IMG/VR virus record: IMGVR_UViG_3300006919_000045 | Coordinates: 1 to 64,000 of that record | Direction: 5' to 3' (one strand) | Length of the DNA stretch: 64,000 bases | DNA from: a virus | In this document: positions 51,255-57,677 of the stretch, piece by piece | Numbering within the stretch: position 1 is the stretch's first letter | How the letters are laid out: every line of letters starts with the position of its first letter | Made by a program: the position numbers and the translations under genes | Notes under the pieces: generated by a model | What the model was told of the DNA's origin: nothing | Databases searched by the model: none | The model's input: the letters and a program-made list of their open reading frames with translations, nothing else

Positions 51255-51578
51255 ATGACTGATATGACTGCAAAGGCTTCGGCCAACTACTCACAAGAGA
51301 TGGTTGAGTTCATCTCTAACTCTTACTCTGCTGCTCCGACTCGTGCTACAGTCGACCAGCTCGCTGAGAAGTTCAGCAAGACTCCACGTAGCATCATTGC
51401 TAAGCTCTCTGCTTTGGGTATCTACCAAAAAGTTGAGCGTGTAACCAAGCGCGGTGAGCCTGTCATTAAGAAGGAAGTCATCGTTGCTCAAGTAGCCGAG
51501 CGACTAGGTCGTGATCTGCCTTCTGTAGGTAAGATGACCAAGGTTGATCTTGAAGCTCTGCTCGAGATCTTGGGATAA
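51255..51578 (+). CDS. HTH-like small regulator, paralogue 2
   Basis: 107 residues. Helix-turn-helix-like stretch ATVDQLAEKFSKTPRSIIAK (30-50), then LSALGIY. A Lys/Arg linker (KVERVTKRGEPVIKK) precedes a second domain EVIVAQVAERLGRDLPSVGK. It is a single-gene unit between a perfect promoter and a hairpin terminator, with GGGAGAAA before the ATG, so it should be strongly expressed. The family is known from marine phages without an established function. Confidence 0.65.
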   Translation: MTDMTAKASANYSQEMVEFISNSYSAAPTRATVDQLAEKFSKTPRSIIAKLSALGIYQKVERVTKRGEPVIKKEVIVAQVAERLGRDLPSVGKMTKVDLEALLEILG

Positions 51579-51580
51579 AT

Positions 51581-51606
51581 CCCGGGGCCTAGTGCCCCGT
51601 TTACTT
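51581..51606 (+). terminator. Hairpin terminator after paralogue 2
   Basis: CGGGGC-CTAGT-GCCCCG stem followed by TTTACTT. The T-run is imperfect, so read-through is possible. Confidence 0.6.
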
Positions 51607-51616
51607 AAATACTTCT

Positions 51617-51784
51617 ATGTATATAATATACTGTCGAATTGGAGCTTTAACTCTCGTGCTAAATGCATGGGAAGACTATTGGCTAGCATTTCGAGAAGCG
51701 GAGTCTTTAAATAAACGGGATTACAAGGCGTACTACTTTGTACGTTATAAGGAGAATTTTAATGGCAAAAACAATGATTTTTGA
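51617..51784 (+). CDS. Possible 55-residue ORF, doubtful
   Basis: ATG at 51617 and TGA at 51784. The product (YIIYCRIGALTLVLNAWEDYW, shown partly) has a protein-like mix of aromatic and charged residues, but there is no ribosome site and a TATAAT at 51623-51628 lies inside its first codons. It overlaps the next gene by 23 bases. Confidence 0.25.
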   Translation: MYIIYCRIGALTLVLNAWEDYWLAFREAESLNKRDYKAYYFVRYKENFNGKNNDF

Positions 51785-51974
51785 TGCCGCTACTACGCGT
51801 GCATACCGTAAAGGACGTTTTCAGGGCAAAAAAGTAATGTCACACGGTGCTTTTCGTGCAAAGCGAAAGCCTAACTCGCCTATCGTTAAGAGAGCGGAGG
51901 CCGTAAAAGCTGCTGCAACCTTTGGAAAAAGTCCTGAGTTCAAGTTCGCTATCTACGGCATTGAGGTAGAGTAA
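51762..51974 (+). CDS. Small basic protein (70 aa)
   Basis: ATG at 51762 with AAGGAGAATTTTA before it. Basic product (FDAATTRAYRKGRFQGKKVM; FRAKRKPNSPIVKRAEAVK). It overlaps the next ATG by one base. Possibly nucleic-acid binding by charge. Confidence 0.6.
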   Translation: MAKTMIFDAATTRAYRKGRFQGKKVMSHGAFRAKRKPNSPIVKRAEAVKAAATFGKSPEFKFAIYGIEVE

Positions 51975-52159
51975 TGCATCTTGTTCAAGAGCAAGAAGAG
52001 CCAGGAAAAACTAAGTATAGAGTCTATACTAAAAACGGAGCACTAATTTATGTGGGCCATCACGCCGGTGCTGCCCAAGAAATGTACGAAAACGGAGAGC
52101 GGGAGGAGTTAGATGTTAGAAAAACAAGAGAGGCTCGCAGTAGTGGATCGAGCGACTGA
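51974..52159 (+). CDS. Small protein (61 aa)
   Basis: Starts HLVQEQEEPGKTKYRVYTKN and has a beta-strand pair and a helix (GAAQEMYENGEREEL). It is coupled by a one-base overlap to the upstream gene and overlaps the next by 47 bases. Unknown. Confidence 0.5.
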   Translation: MHLVQEQEEPGKTKYRVYTKNGALIYVGHHAGAAQEMYENGEREELDVRKTREARSSGSSD

Positions 52160-52352
52160 TACAATAGAAGTAGAAGGTCAACGTATGTCTTTCACAAGCC
52201 TGCAAAGAGTAAAAGATGAGCTGTGGCACAACTGGGCGCTTTCAGAAGCCGAGGTTGACCACGTAATTCGTACAATGTATCAAGAAGGGGAAATTCGTGA
52301 AACCTTTTCTCTTTCTTCCTTTTATCCTTCTACATGGGGAACGAAAATATGA
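52113..52352 (+). CDS. Winged-helix-like small protein (79 aa)
   Basis: GGGAGGAG precedes the ATG. The product has a beta start (TDTIEVEGQRMSFTSLQRVK) and a helical core (LSEAEVDHVIRTMYQEGEI) that could form a small DNA-binding fold. No family named. Confidence 0.5.
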   Translation: MLEKQERLAVVDRATDTIEVEGQRMSFTSLQRVKDELWHNWALSEAEVDHVIRTMYQEGEIRETFSLSSFYPSTWGTKI

Positions 52353-52534
52353 GCTGTAACATTACAGAAGTGGATCAAGTGACAATTCAATTTGCTACAA
52401 ATGGGACTGTGCTTGAGTTTAGTGGGCGTATTGACGGAGACTGGTCTACTCGAAAAGAGTTGTTTTTAGTAGGAGATGAAGCTGATTTGTTTGCACGTAT
52501 CGCTGACCTTCAGGTGTGTCACCGTGGAACTTAA
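52349..52534 (+). CDS. Small beta-rich protein (61 aa)
   Basis: Start chosen at the ATG that overlaps the upstream TGA (ATGA). Product SCNITEVDQVTIQFATNGTV continues as beta strands and ends LFARIADLQVCHRGT. Unknown. Confidence 0.45.
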   Translation: MSCNITEVDQVTIQFATNGTVLEFSGRIDGDWSTRKELFLVGDEADLFARIADLQVCHRGT

Positions 52535-52715
52535 AGAAAGTGCAGAAGCAATAGTATTTTGTATAAGTAGCTTTTGTACTCATGAAGCTGACCTTAAAAA
52601 ATTCGAACCTAAACTTCACATGAACAGTGATGGGTTAGTCTTGGAATATAATGATAAGAGTACAGGACACAAAATGTTTGAAAAAATTTCTGGGCTGAAG
52701 AAAAATAATTCTTGA
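52524..52715 (+). CDS. Small protein (63 aa), GTG start
   Basis: GTG at 52524 gives ELKESAEAIVFCISSFCTHE; other in-frame starts would lengthen the overlap with the previous gene. Ends GLKKNNS just before the strong promoter of the structured RNA. Unknown. Confidence 0.45.
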   Translation: MELKESAEAIVFCISSFCTHEADLKKFEPKLHMNSDGLVLEYNDKSTGHKMFEKISGLKKNNS

Positions 52716-52741
52716 CTTTTAGTTCAAAAACGGAGTATAAT
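52712..52741 (+). promoter_or_regulatory. Promoter of the large structured RNA
   Basis: TTGACT (52712-52717), 18 bases, TATAAT (52736-52741). No gene with a ribosome site follows; the next feature is the structured non-coding stretch. Confidence 0.75.
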
Positions 52742-52747
52742 ATCTTC

Positions 52748-53429
52748 TTAAATGGGGGAAGTCAGGGACGCACAGTACGCCACCGCACTTGCGATAAGAC
52801 AGTAAAGATCCCGGTAAAAGTTAAGCCTATCCGGAGCCCCGACCTAATTTGTTCCGCCTTCGTTGACCCTGCCGTGTACAGGTTGAAAGGCATCGTCCGT
52901 GGGACAAAAGTGCTAATGCGGGATGGCAAAGCACTATAAAAAGTACCATCTTAGTTTAGTGCCACTTAGCGCACTTTTCCCTGTTCGAGGTACTATATCG
53001 AGCCCCCATGTGTACGGGCGGAGGTGCACGACCAGTTATGGCTTTGACACGTTTTCGGATTCTGGTTTAGCAAAAACGAAAAAGAGGTAGGTTGCATCTG
53101 CAGTGCTAACCTAGATACGTGATAGGAGGTAGGTGCGTATCACTACAACTATAGGAGGAAGTCCTTTTTATTATTGGTCTATTATTGCAAAGAGGCGTCG
53201 AAACCCTCGATCATAACGAAAGGCACTATATAGCCTAGTGGCAGTTCGCGGCTTTAAACCTAACTGCGGGTTTATCTACTCAGACCCGCTAACGCTAAGG
53301 GAGTAGGCAACTGACGAGTTGGACAATACGTAGATTTACTCAGTAGCTGCTTGGGAGTCATGCCCCAATGTAGACCTAACAAACGGTAATCGAAGGAATC
53401 CCTGCATAGAAATATGTGGGGATTTTTTT
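52748..53429 (+). ncRNA. Large structured phage RNA candidate, about 680 nt
   Basis: Bounded by a strong promoter and an intrinsic terminator, with no credible ORF in any frame. Stems found by eye: 52895-52898/52902-52905, 52909-52913/52931-52935, 52942-52947/52989-52994 enclosing 52958-52962/52971-52975, 53010-53015/53024-53029, 53088-53096/53104-53113, 53119-53124/53138-53143, 53224-53228/53236-53240, 53308-53312/53317-53321, 53351-53355/53364-53368. Two crossing pairs give pseudoknots: 53031-53035/53062-53066 with 53050-53055/53073-53078, and loop CTACTC 53276-53281 with GAGTAG 53301-53306. Size and setting recall giant phage RNAs such as GOLLD or ROOL, but I cannot assign it to either. 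Confidence 0.7.
53397..53429 (+). terminator. Terminator of the structured RNA
   Basis: AATCCCTGCAT pairs with ATGTGGGGATT (two G-U pairs) around the loop AGAAAT, followed by TTTTT. Confidence 0.85.
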
Positions 53430-53449
53430 ATGTGTACAAAAAATTTTCC

Positions 53450-53478
53450 TTGACATTTTTCTTCAGAACCTGTATAAT
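53450..53478 (+). promoter_or_regulatory. Early promoter 4
   Basis: TTGACA (53450-53455), 17 bases, TATAAT (53473-53478), then GGGAGAAA before the ATG at 53502. The spacer is nearly the same as at 51186-51202. Confidence 0.8.
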
Positions 53479-53501
53479 ATGGATTCTATGGGAGAAACTA
53501 C

Positions 53502-53819
53502 ATGGCAAAAATACTAGAATTTCCAGACAATCGTTCGTTGGAAAGGCAGTTAAAGATACTTACTGATGAACTTGTTGAACTACACGAGACGATGGGTAAG
53601 TTGTACGATAGTCAAGCGGCCTTAGACGGGTTGATCCTGGAAAAAGAAGAAGCGTACTCTAATGTACTAAACAAATACTCGCACGCTATTGGAGCTGAGA
53701 ACATTGCTATCTCGCTACTACAGTTTGCGACCGACCATATTCAAGTGGACTTAGAAACAGGAGATATAAGATATGTCCCGCCAAAAGAGGAAGAGGAGCC
53801 TGATCCGGAAGTGCCGTAA
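53502..53819 (+). CDS. Coiled-coil early protein (105 aa)
   Basis: Starts AKILEFPDNRSLERQLKILT and continues as a coiled coil to about residue 60, then a domain ending in an acidic Pro-rich tail (PPKEEEEPDPEVP). Similar small proteins follow strong promoters in marine phages. It overlaps the next gene by 47 bases. Unknown. Confidence 0.55.
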   Translation: MAKILEFPDNRSLERQLKILTDELVELHETMGKLYDSQAALDGLILEKEEAYSNVLNKYSHAIGAENIAISLLQFATDHIQVDLETGDIRYVPPKEEEEPDPEVP

Positions 53820-53994
53820 GTGCGGTAAGGCTTTTAAAGCTGAAATCGACTCCGTGCACTATTGCTCCGTAAATTGTATATCGGCTTCTCACAACCCCGT
53901 TGCTGCTTTTAATCACAATCGCAGCGGGGTCCACAAGCCGAAGAAGGGCAAGGGAAGCTATACAAGAAAAACAAGAAGGAAGAGTTATGAGTAA
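53773..53994 (+). CDS. Basic zinc-knuckle protein (73 aa)
   Basis: CRKCGKAF and YCSVNC provide two CxxC pairs of a zinc ribbon. The C-terminus is Lys/Arg-rich (HKPKKGKGSYTRKTRRKS). Likely nucleic-acid binding. It overlaps both neighbours. Confidence 0.55.
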   Translation: MSRQKRKRSLIRKCRKCGKAFKAEIDSVHYCSVNCISASHNPVAAFNHNRSGVHKPKKGKGSYTRKTRRKSYE

Positions 53995-54310
53995 TTATTC
54001 GGAGAACGAAACGACTTATATGGTGCAACTGTACCAGGAAACCCCGTGCATGGCTACGGTGGATTTGCTCGTGGAACAATTAAAAAGAAGTAAGAAATCG
54101 ATTATAGGAAAGCTATCACGAGAAGGTGTATACCGAAGGGAGGTGTATGTATCGAAAACTGGAGAGAAACCTATTACAAAAGTGGAAATCGTTTCTCATA
54201 TTGCTGAAGGTTTGGGAGTTGAGGTTTCAGATCTGGCTGGTCTTGAGAAAGCTCCCAAAAACGTCCTTCGAATCCTATCAAAAGCTGCAGCGGGGTCAGC
54301 AATCTCCTAA
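53987..54310 (+). CDS. HTH-like small regulator, paralogue 3
   Basis: 107 residues from the ATG at 53987. It shares the layout of paralogue 2: YMVQLYQETPCMATVDLLVE, then KRSKKSIIGKLSREGVYRR, the linker TGEKPITKVEIV and a C-terminal helical domain (HIAEGLGVEVSDL). It ends just before the second structured RNA segment. Confidence 0.65.
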   Translation: MSNYSENETTYMVQLYQETPCMATVDLLVEQLKRSKKSIIGKLSREGVYRREVYVSKTGEKPITKVEIVSHIAEGLGVEVSDLAGLEKAPKNVLRILSKAAAGSAIS

Positions 54311-54805
54311 TGACTAGGGGACAATTCTCGTATATTAGTAGGCTAGCGGAATAAATAAGGGAAAATTTACGAACGAATTGGCGCAAATTTTGAACAGTTG
54401 TTCGCAAATTTAAAAAAGATTTTTACTTAAAGTATTCGTTTGGGTCGTATGACCCGTATTATTCTTATTTAATTATCAGGGTCATAGAGATTGGTACAAT
54501 TCACACTTTGCTTTTACGAATGTAGTAGCGGGTTAGTTGCTGACTTAGCATATCTTGTAGACACCCCGTGTATATACCCTGCTCCCGCTAAGGCTCTGCA
54601 GGGTATTTATGCACGAAATAGCTACATTATGCTTACGTCAGCATGTAGTTAGTGAGAATCAGTAGACAGACCTTATTGTCTATCAATTTATGATATATTT
54701 TACCACACTTTTTGGCATATAGCAAATACTATTTTTGCCCTGGTCCTGGATTACAGTATCTGAGCAGTGTGAAGTTAACAAAAAAATATTATTTTGGAGG
54801 GTTAG
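54311..54805 (+). ncRNA. Second structured non-coding segment
   Basis: 495 bases with no credible gene. Pairings by eye: GGGTC 54442-54446/GACCC 54451-54455; ATACCCTGC 54574-54582/GCAGGGTAT 54598-54606; ACAC 54561-54564/GTGT 54568-54571; CTAC...ATGCT 54622-54633/AGCATGTAG 54640-54648; TAGACA 54663-54668/TGTCTA 54677-54682. The loop CCCGCTA (54584-54590) is a perfect 7-base match to TAGCGGG (54526-54532), crossing the 9-bp stem: a pseudoknot. No clear own promoter, so it may be the 3' part of the transcript starting at 53480. Core about 54440-54685. Confidence 0.5.
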
Positions 54806-54889
54806 GTGGAAGACTATTTGTGGGTAGTAATTGGTTGTATGATTTTAGCAACAGTAAGTAAAGGATGTATTCCTGAAGGTATTATGTAA
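54806..54889 (+). CDS. 27-residue membrane peptide
   Basis: GTG start five bases after GGAGG. The product (EDYLWVVIGCMILATVSKGC) has a single hydrophobic helix. Strong ribosome site but very short. Confidence 0.4.
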   Translation: MEDYLWVVIGCMILATVSKGCIPEGIM

Positions 54890-54920
54890 CATCACAGCAG
54901 TAAGAGCATTCGCATAAAAC

Positions 54921-54946
54921 TAAAGGGGCTTCAAGGCCCCTTTTTT
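54921..54946. terminator. Bidirectional terminator between convergent units
   Basis: AAGGGGC-TTCAA-GGCCCCTT stem followed by TTTTTT on the plus strand and TTTAG on the minus strand. It separates the plus-strand unit from the minus-strand bS21/MazG cassette. Confidence 0.8.
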
Positions 54947-55136
54947 ATATGACGTACAAATGGAGGGCATTTCGCAAGTATAGGAATATAGAAAGTGTAG
55001 GTAGTGCTATCCCGAGTATCATGATAATTTTTATACACGCAAACTCCAGTGGAGACAACTGAATTTCGATGGTTGTAGATTCCCGTTGCTCCTTCGAGAA
55101 CGAGGTAAAGCCAAAGAACTTCCAAAGGTCTCTCAC
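54945..55136 (-). CDS. Small membrane protein (63 aa)
   Basis: GTG start overlapping the upstream TGA (GTGA). One helix (ACIKIIMILGIALPTLSIFLY). It is the last gene of the minus-strand cassette, ending in the terminator hairpin. Unknown. Confidence 0.5.
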   Translation of the reverse strand: MRDLWKFFGFTSFSKEQRESTTIEIQLSPLEFACIKIIMILGIALPTLSIFLYLRNALHLYVI

Positions 55137-55516
55137 TGGTTTAGAATACTCTCTAAATCTGGGGCGAAAAAGCCCGGGCCTTTCATTACTTTACCGTTGT
55201 CTGCTTTGATTGGTGTTCCATCATCTCCTAACTTACTCATATTAGAAGCATGTACCTCAGTAAAACACTCATCAAGGTCAATACCAAATGTATGACCAGC
55301 ACCGTATACAACATAGAGTATGTCGGTGAGAGCATCGGCGATTTCGACCATATCTTTATTTGCAATCGCTTCAACCAATTCATCTACTTCTTCTTGAATT
55401 AAATCTACTCGTAGTTCACGAGTACTAAAGTCGGGCCAGGTTGGTTGAGTCTCGACCGATTGACCGAAAGCCTGCATGAAATCTCCCACAAGTTCAAAAT
55501 TTGTTCCTTCTATCAT
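55133..55516 (-). CDS. MazG-like nucleotide pyrophosphohydrolase
   Basis: 127 residues. The all-alpha NTP-pyrophosphatase signature is visible: LIQEEVDELVEAI (39-51) and VEIADALTDILYVVYGAG (57-74) supply the Mg-binding Glu/Asp residues, and the C-terminal VMKGPGFFAPDL is typical of the phage subfamily. Such enzymes hydrolyse nucleotides to NMP and PPi; dCTP/dUTP, aberrant nucleotides or ppGpp have been proposed for phage members. It overlaps the bS21 gene by 23 bases. Confidence 0.8.
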   Translation of the reverse strand: MIEGTNFELVGDFMQAFGQSVETQPTWPDFSTRELRVDLIQEEVDELVEAIANKDMVEIADALTDILYVVYGAGHTFGIDLDECFTEVHASNMSKLGDDGTPIKADNGKVMKGPGFFAPDLESILNQ

Positions 55517-55694
55517 TATCTTTTCTCTTTCGTTTAAATCTTGCGACTGCAGCCTGTTTAGCCAGTCGTCGTTTTTCGCTTCTTGGTACATGATACTCCT
55601 TTTGTTTATAATCCCATAGTGTTTCTGAACATTTTTTCTTGAAAACTCGTAGAGCAGCGTCTACATTGTTGTTACGTACTTTAACTTTTGGCAT
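55494..55694 (-). CDS. rpsU: Ribosomal protein bS21
   Basis: 66 residues from the ATG at 55694. KVRNNNVDAALRVFKKKCSE, then VPRSEKRRLAKQAAVARFKR, follow the bS21 pattern (KVRENE..DVALRRFKR.C, a central RREF-type stretch and a Lys/Arg-rich C-terminus). bS21 sits near the 16S anti-Shine-Dalgarno region and helps mRNA choice. Phage-encoded bS21 is known in marine phages. Here it could steer host ribosomes to phage mRNAs. Confidence 0.85.
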   Translation of the reverse strand: MPKVKVRNNNVDAALRVFKKKCSETLWDYKQKEYHVPRSEKRRLAKQAAVARFKRKRKDNDRRNKF

Positions 55695-55708
55695 GTATCT
55701 CCTTTTGC

Positions 55709-55879
55709 CTAAAAACTCCAACCTCTTTTACGTAGGTACGCTACTTGTTTGCGTATTGAGTTTTCTGTGCGATGAGGCAATACTTTTTCCTGTAGTTCAC
55801 CTACAGTCATTCCAGAGTAGTGCTCTTTCAACAGTACTCTCTCGCGTATCGACCATGGTCGCTTTGAATATTCTCTCAT
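55709..55879 (-). CDS. SANT/Myb-like DNA-binding protein (56 aa)
   Basis: ATG at 55879. RPWSIRERVLLKEHYSGMTV, then ENSIRKQVAYLRKRGW, show the spaced Trp and helix pattern of SANT/Myb-like small regulators. The same RSI/NSI...GW/GVY pattern occurs at the end of the HTH-like paralogues. The -10 is 7 bases before the ATG, so translation is probably leaderless. Confidence 0.6.
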   Translation of the reverse strand: MREYSKRPWSIRERVLLKEHYSGMTVGELQEKVLPHRTENSIRKQVAYLRKRGWSF

Positions 55880-55886
55880 GACATAT

Positions 55887-55915
55887 ATTATATTCGAACT
55901 GAGCTTCAAAGTCAA
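55887..55915 (-). promoter_or_regulatory. Promoter abutting the SANT-like gene
   Basis: Minus strand TTGACT (55915-55910), 17 bases, TATAAT (55892-55887), then ATATGTC and the ATG. Confidence 0.75.
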
Positions 55916-55953
55916 GTGATATTTTTAAGAAGAGGTCCATAGAAAAATATTTC

Positions 55954-55982
55954 TTGACAACATTTTCAAAATCGAGTATAAT
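55954..55982 (+). promoter_or_regulatory. Early promoter 5
   Basis: TTGACA (55954-55959), 17 bases, TATAAT (55977-55982). It is arranged back to back with the minus-strand promoter at 55887-55915 and drives the Hsp20-oxidase block. Confidence 0.8.
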
Positions 55983-56020
55983 ATATCCAATAGAAAAATA
56001 AGCTGAAAAAGGAGAATCTC

Positions 56021-56170
56021 TTGGTCGCTACTTATCTTATATTTGGACTTTGTATGTGTGGATGTGCTGGACAAGCATACTTCCTAGGCAGACGTTTGGG
56101 AATTGAATCCACCGTAAATTATTTAGTAGAGGAAGGAATCTTACAGCTTGAAGAAGAAGGCAACGGGTGA
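56021..56170 (+). CDS. 49-residue membrane peptide, TTG start
   Basis: AAAGGAGAA lies before a TTG start. The product (VATYLIFGLCMCGCAGQAYF, then an acidic tail EEGILQLEEEGNG) has one Cys-rich hydrophobic helix. Strong promoter and ribosome site support it. Unknown. Confidence 0.5.
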   Translation: MVATYLIFGLCMCGCAGQAYFLGRRLGIESTVNYLVEEGILQLEEEGNG

Positions 56171-56259
56171 AGCCTTATAAAAGATCCCATTTTTAAAACC
56201 GGCGGCATCGAAAGAGCCCCAGCGTACCGAAAGGACGCAATTCATAAAAGGAGAACTTT

Positions 56260-56676
56260 ATGACTAAGCAATTAGCTATGGCTGACCTACATAAAATTTT
56301 ATTAGGTTTTGACCGTTTCATGGAACCAAATACATTCGCTCCAACCTTAGATGGCGGATACCCTCGATACAATGTGCTAAAAGTCGGAGACAACGGTTTC
56401 CGAGTAGAGTTAGCAGTTCCGGGCTGGAACAAAAATGACATTGAAATTGCTTTACACAAAGGCGTACTTACTGTTATTGGTAATGTAAAGCAAACCGAGG
56501 CGGAAAATGAATCCTATGTCTATAAGGGCCTAAGCGGTAAGTGTTTCACACGGACGTTCGGAGTAAGTGAGCACGTTAAAATTGATCGTGCTTATATGGA
56601 ACGTGGCCTGCTATGCATTGACTTGCATGAAGAAATTCCTAAGGAATTGCAACCAATTAAGGTTACTATTTCATAA
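56260..56676 (+). CDS. Small heat-shock protein (Hsp20/IbpA type)
   Basis: 138 residues. The alpha-crystallin domain runs from about residue 35 to 125: FRVELAVPGWNKNDIEIALH, GVLTVIG and the conserved G-x-L turn in MERGLLCIDL. The C-terminal I-x-V/I motif is present (IKVTIS). It is an ATP-independent holdase. Hsp20 genes are frequent in marine T4-like phages. AAAGGAGAAC is a strong ribosome site. Confidence 0.88.
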   Translation: MTKQLAMADLHKILLGFDRFMEPNTFAPTLDGGYPRYNVLKVGDNGFRVELAVPGWNKNDIEIALHKGVLTVIGNVKQTEAENESYVYKGLSGKCFTRTFGVSEHVKIDRAYMERGLLCIDLHEEIPKELQPIKVTIS

Positions 56677-56684
56677 GGAAAATT

Positions 56685-56777
56685 ATGTTTATATCACGAA
56701 CTGATTGTTGCGGCGAGTGTCTACTTTGTATGTGGACACTATCAATTATAACACTAGCGCTAGCACCACTCTTCTAA
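56685..56777 (+). CDS. 30-residue Cys-rich membrane peptide
   Basis: ATG nine bases after the Hsp20 stop, with AAGGAAAATT before it. FISRTDCCGECLLCMW carries CC and CxxC pairs before a hydrophobic tail (TLSIITLALAPLF). Followed by a GCGGGG/CCCCGC hairpin without a T-run. Possible metal-binding or redox peptide; uncertain. Confidence 0.4.
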   Translation: MFISRTDCCGECLLCMWTLSIITLALAPLF

Positions 56778-56819
56778 TCTTCGCGGGGTTTCGGCCCCGC
56801 ACTTACTTCAGGAAACACT

Positions 56820-57329
56820 ATGACACTTACAGGAACATATTACAATCCAGATACTCATCCGGATCAAAAGTATTTCTTAACTGAAAAATCAGAAGAAGAA
56901 CTAACCCAAATTCAGCCAGAGCTTGCAGAAGTAGTAAGACGAGCTGTGGCTATCTCAGACATTGAAATGCAAGTACTGCACGGTAGACGAAGTTTAAAAC
57001 AGCAAGATGAGTTTTTCAAAAAGGGTGCTACTGAAGGAATCACTTCTCCTCATCTATATGGATATGCTGTTGACCTAGTTGCAATAGTAGAGGGCCGTAT
57101 GTGTTTTGAAACAGAGGTATATGATGAAGTAGCAAACTGCATGAAGTATGCAGGACAAGATTTAAATACTCCCATACGGTGGGGAGGAGCTTGGCATTGC
57201 CCAAATCTATGTAACTTTACTGGACTTTTAGATGAACTACAAATGAGCTACATCGACATTTGTCGAGAGAGGGACGTTCGTCCCCGGTTAGATGTTAATC
57301 ACTTTGAGCTTACAATATCAACAGAATGA
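56820..57329 (+). CDS. M15-family peptidase, likely endolysin
   Basis: 169 residues. The M15 zinc-site pattern is visible: SPHLYGYAVDLVA (76-88) gives His78 and Asp85, and DVNHFEL (158-164) gives His161 with the following Glu. RWGGAW (120-125) is typical of VanY/L-alanyl-D-glutamate peptidases. It would cut the peptide stems of peptidoglycan. No signal peptide, so release needs a holin. A second muralytic enzyme is encoded at 59860. Confidence 0.75.
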   Translation: MTLTGTYYNPDTHPDQKYFLTEKSEEELTQIQPELAEVVRRAVAISDIEMQVLHGRRSLKQQDEFFKKGATEGITSPHLYGYAVDLVAIVEGRMCFETEVYDEVANCMKYAGQDLNTPIRWGGAWHCPNLCNFTGLLDELQMSYIDICRERDVRPRLDVNHFELTISTE

Positions 57330-57469
57330 ACTTTCCCACAGAACAAGTAATAGTTTCTTTAGTACTAGTGCTAGTTTTAGTATCTATGGTTACTTGTAGC
57401 CCTCAAGAAAGAAAGTGTGACGTTATTCATGAGAGTGCGTCTCCTCTTCAAAAATGCGAGGTATGGTAA
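57326..57469 (+). CDS. Small membrane/lipoprotein-like peptide (47 aa)
   Basis: ATGA overlap with the M15 gene. A hydrophobic N-terminus (VIVSLVLVLVLVSMVTC) ends at a Cys that could be lipidated, followed by a short Cys-containing tail. It could be an Rz1-like partner of the adjacent peptidase. Confidence 0.45.
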   Translation: MNFPTEQVIVSLVLVLVLVSMVTCSPQERKCDVIHESASPLQKCEVW

Positions 57470-57567
57470 TGGAATTAATAGGAATATTGTGTATAATGAT
57501 GCTTCCAATGATAGCAGGAGGTTTTACTTTCGTAGTATCACAAAAAGCTGTAGAGGGTAAGTTTTGA
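57469..57567 (+). CDS. 32-residue membrane peptide
   Basis: Starts on the last base of the preceding stop (TAATG). One helix (IGILCIMMLPMIAGGFTFVV). Unknown. Confidence 0.4.
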   Translation: MELIGILCIMMLPMIAGGFTFVVSQKAVEGKF

Positions 57568-57592
57568 CACAGCAGGACACAGTATTTATATT
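57564..57592 (+). promoter_or_regulatory. Possible internal promoter before the oxidase gene
   Basis: TTGACA (57564-57569), 17 bases, TATATT (57587-57592). It lies inside coding sequence, so the match may be incidental, but it would serve the oxidase-IscU-porin-IscA-lysozyme set. Confidence 0.45.
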
Positions 57593-57677
57593 ATTTTTTA
57601 TGCTGGCAACTTTAAGTATAGTAGTAGGAATGTGGTACGGAGATAAAACGGATGAATCATCTAAAAGAAACAGGTAA
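57564..57677 (+). CDS. 37-residue membrane peptide, TTG start
   Basis: TTGA overlap with the upstream stop. One helix (DTVFILFFMLATLSIVVGMW) and a charged tail. Overlaps the next gene by 26 bases. Unknown. Confidence 0.35.
   Translation: MTQQDTVFILFFMLATLSIVVGMWYGDKTDESSKRNR

Noticed and set aside
52712-52939. A 75-codon open frame across the start of the structured RNA.
   Set aside because: It includes the promoter itself, has no ribosome site and its amino-acid mix is not protein-like. It conflicts with the stems.
52748-53429. tmRNA or RNase P RNA as an explanation for the structured RNA.
   Set aside because: No tRNA-like acceptor end, tag reading frame or convincing RNase P core is seen. 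An AGGAAGTCC string near 53155 is too short to count.
54526-54590. A tRNA, because TAGCGGG and CCCGCTA could form an acceptor stem.
   Set aside because: There is no T-loop, no anticodon arm of standard form and no CCA context. The pairing is better explained as a pseudoknot.
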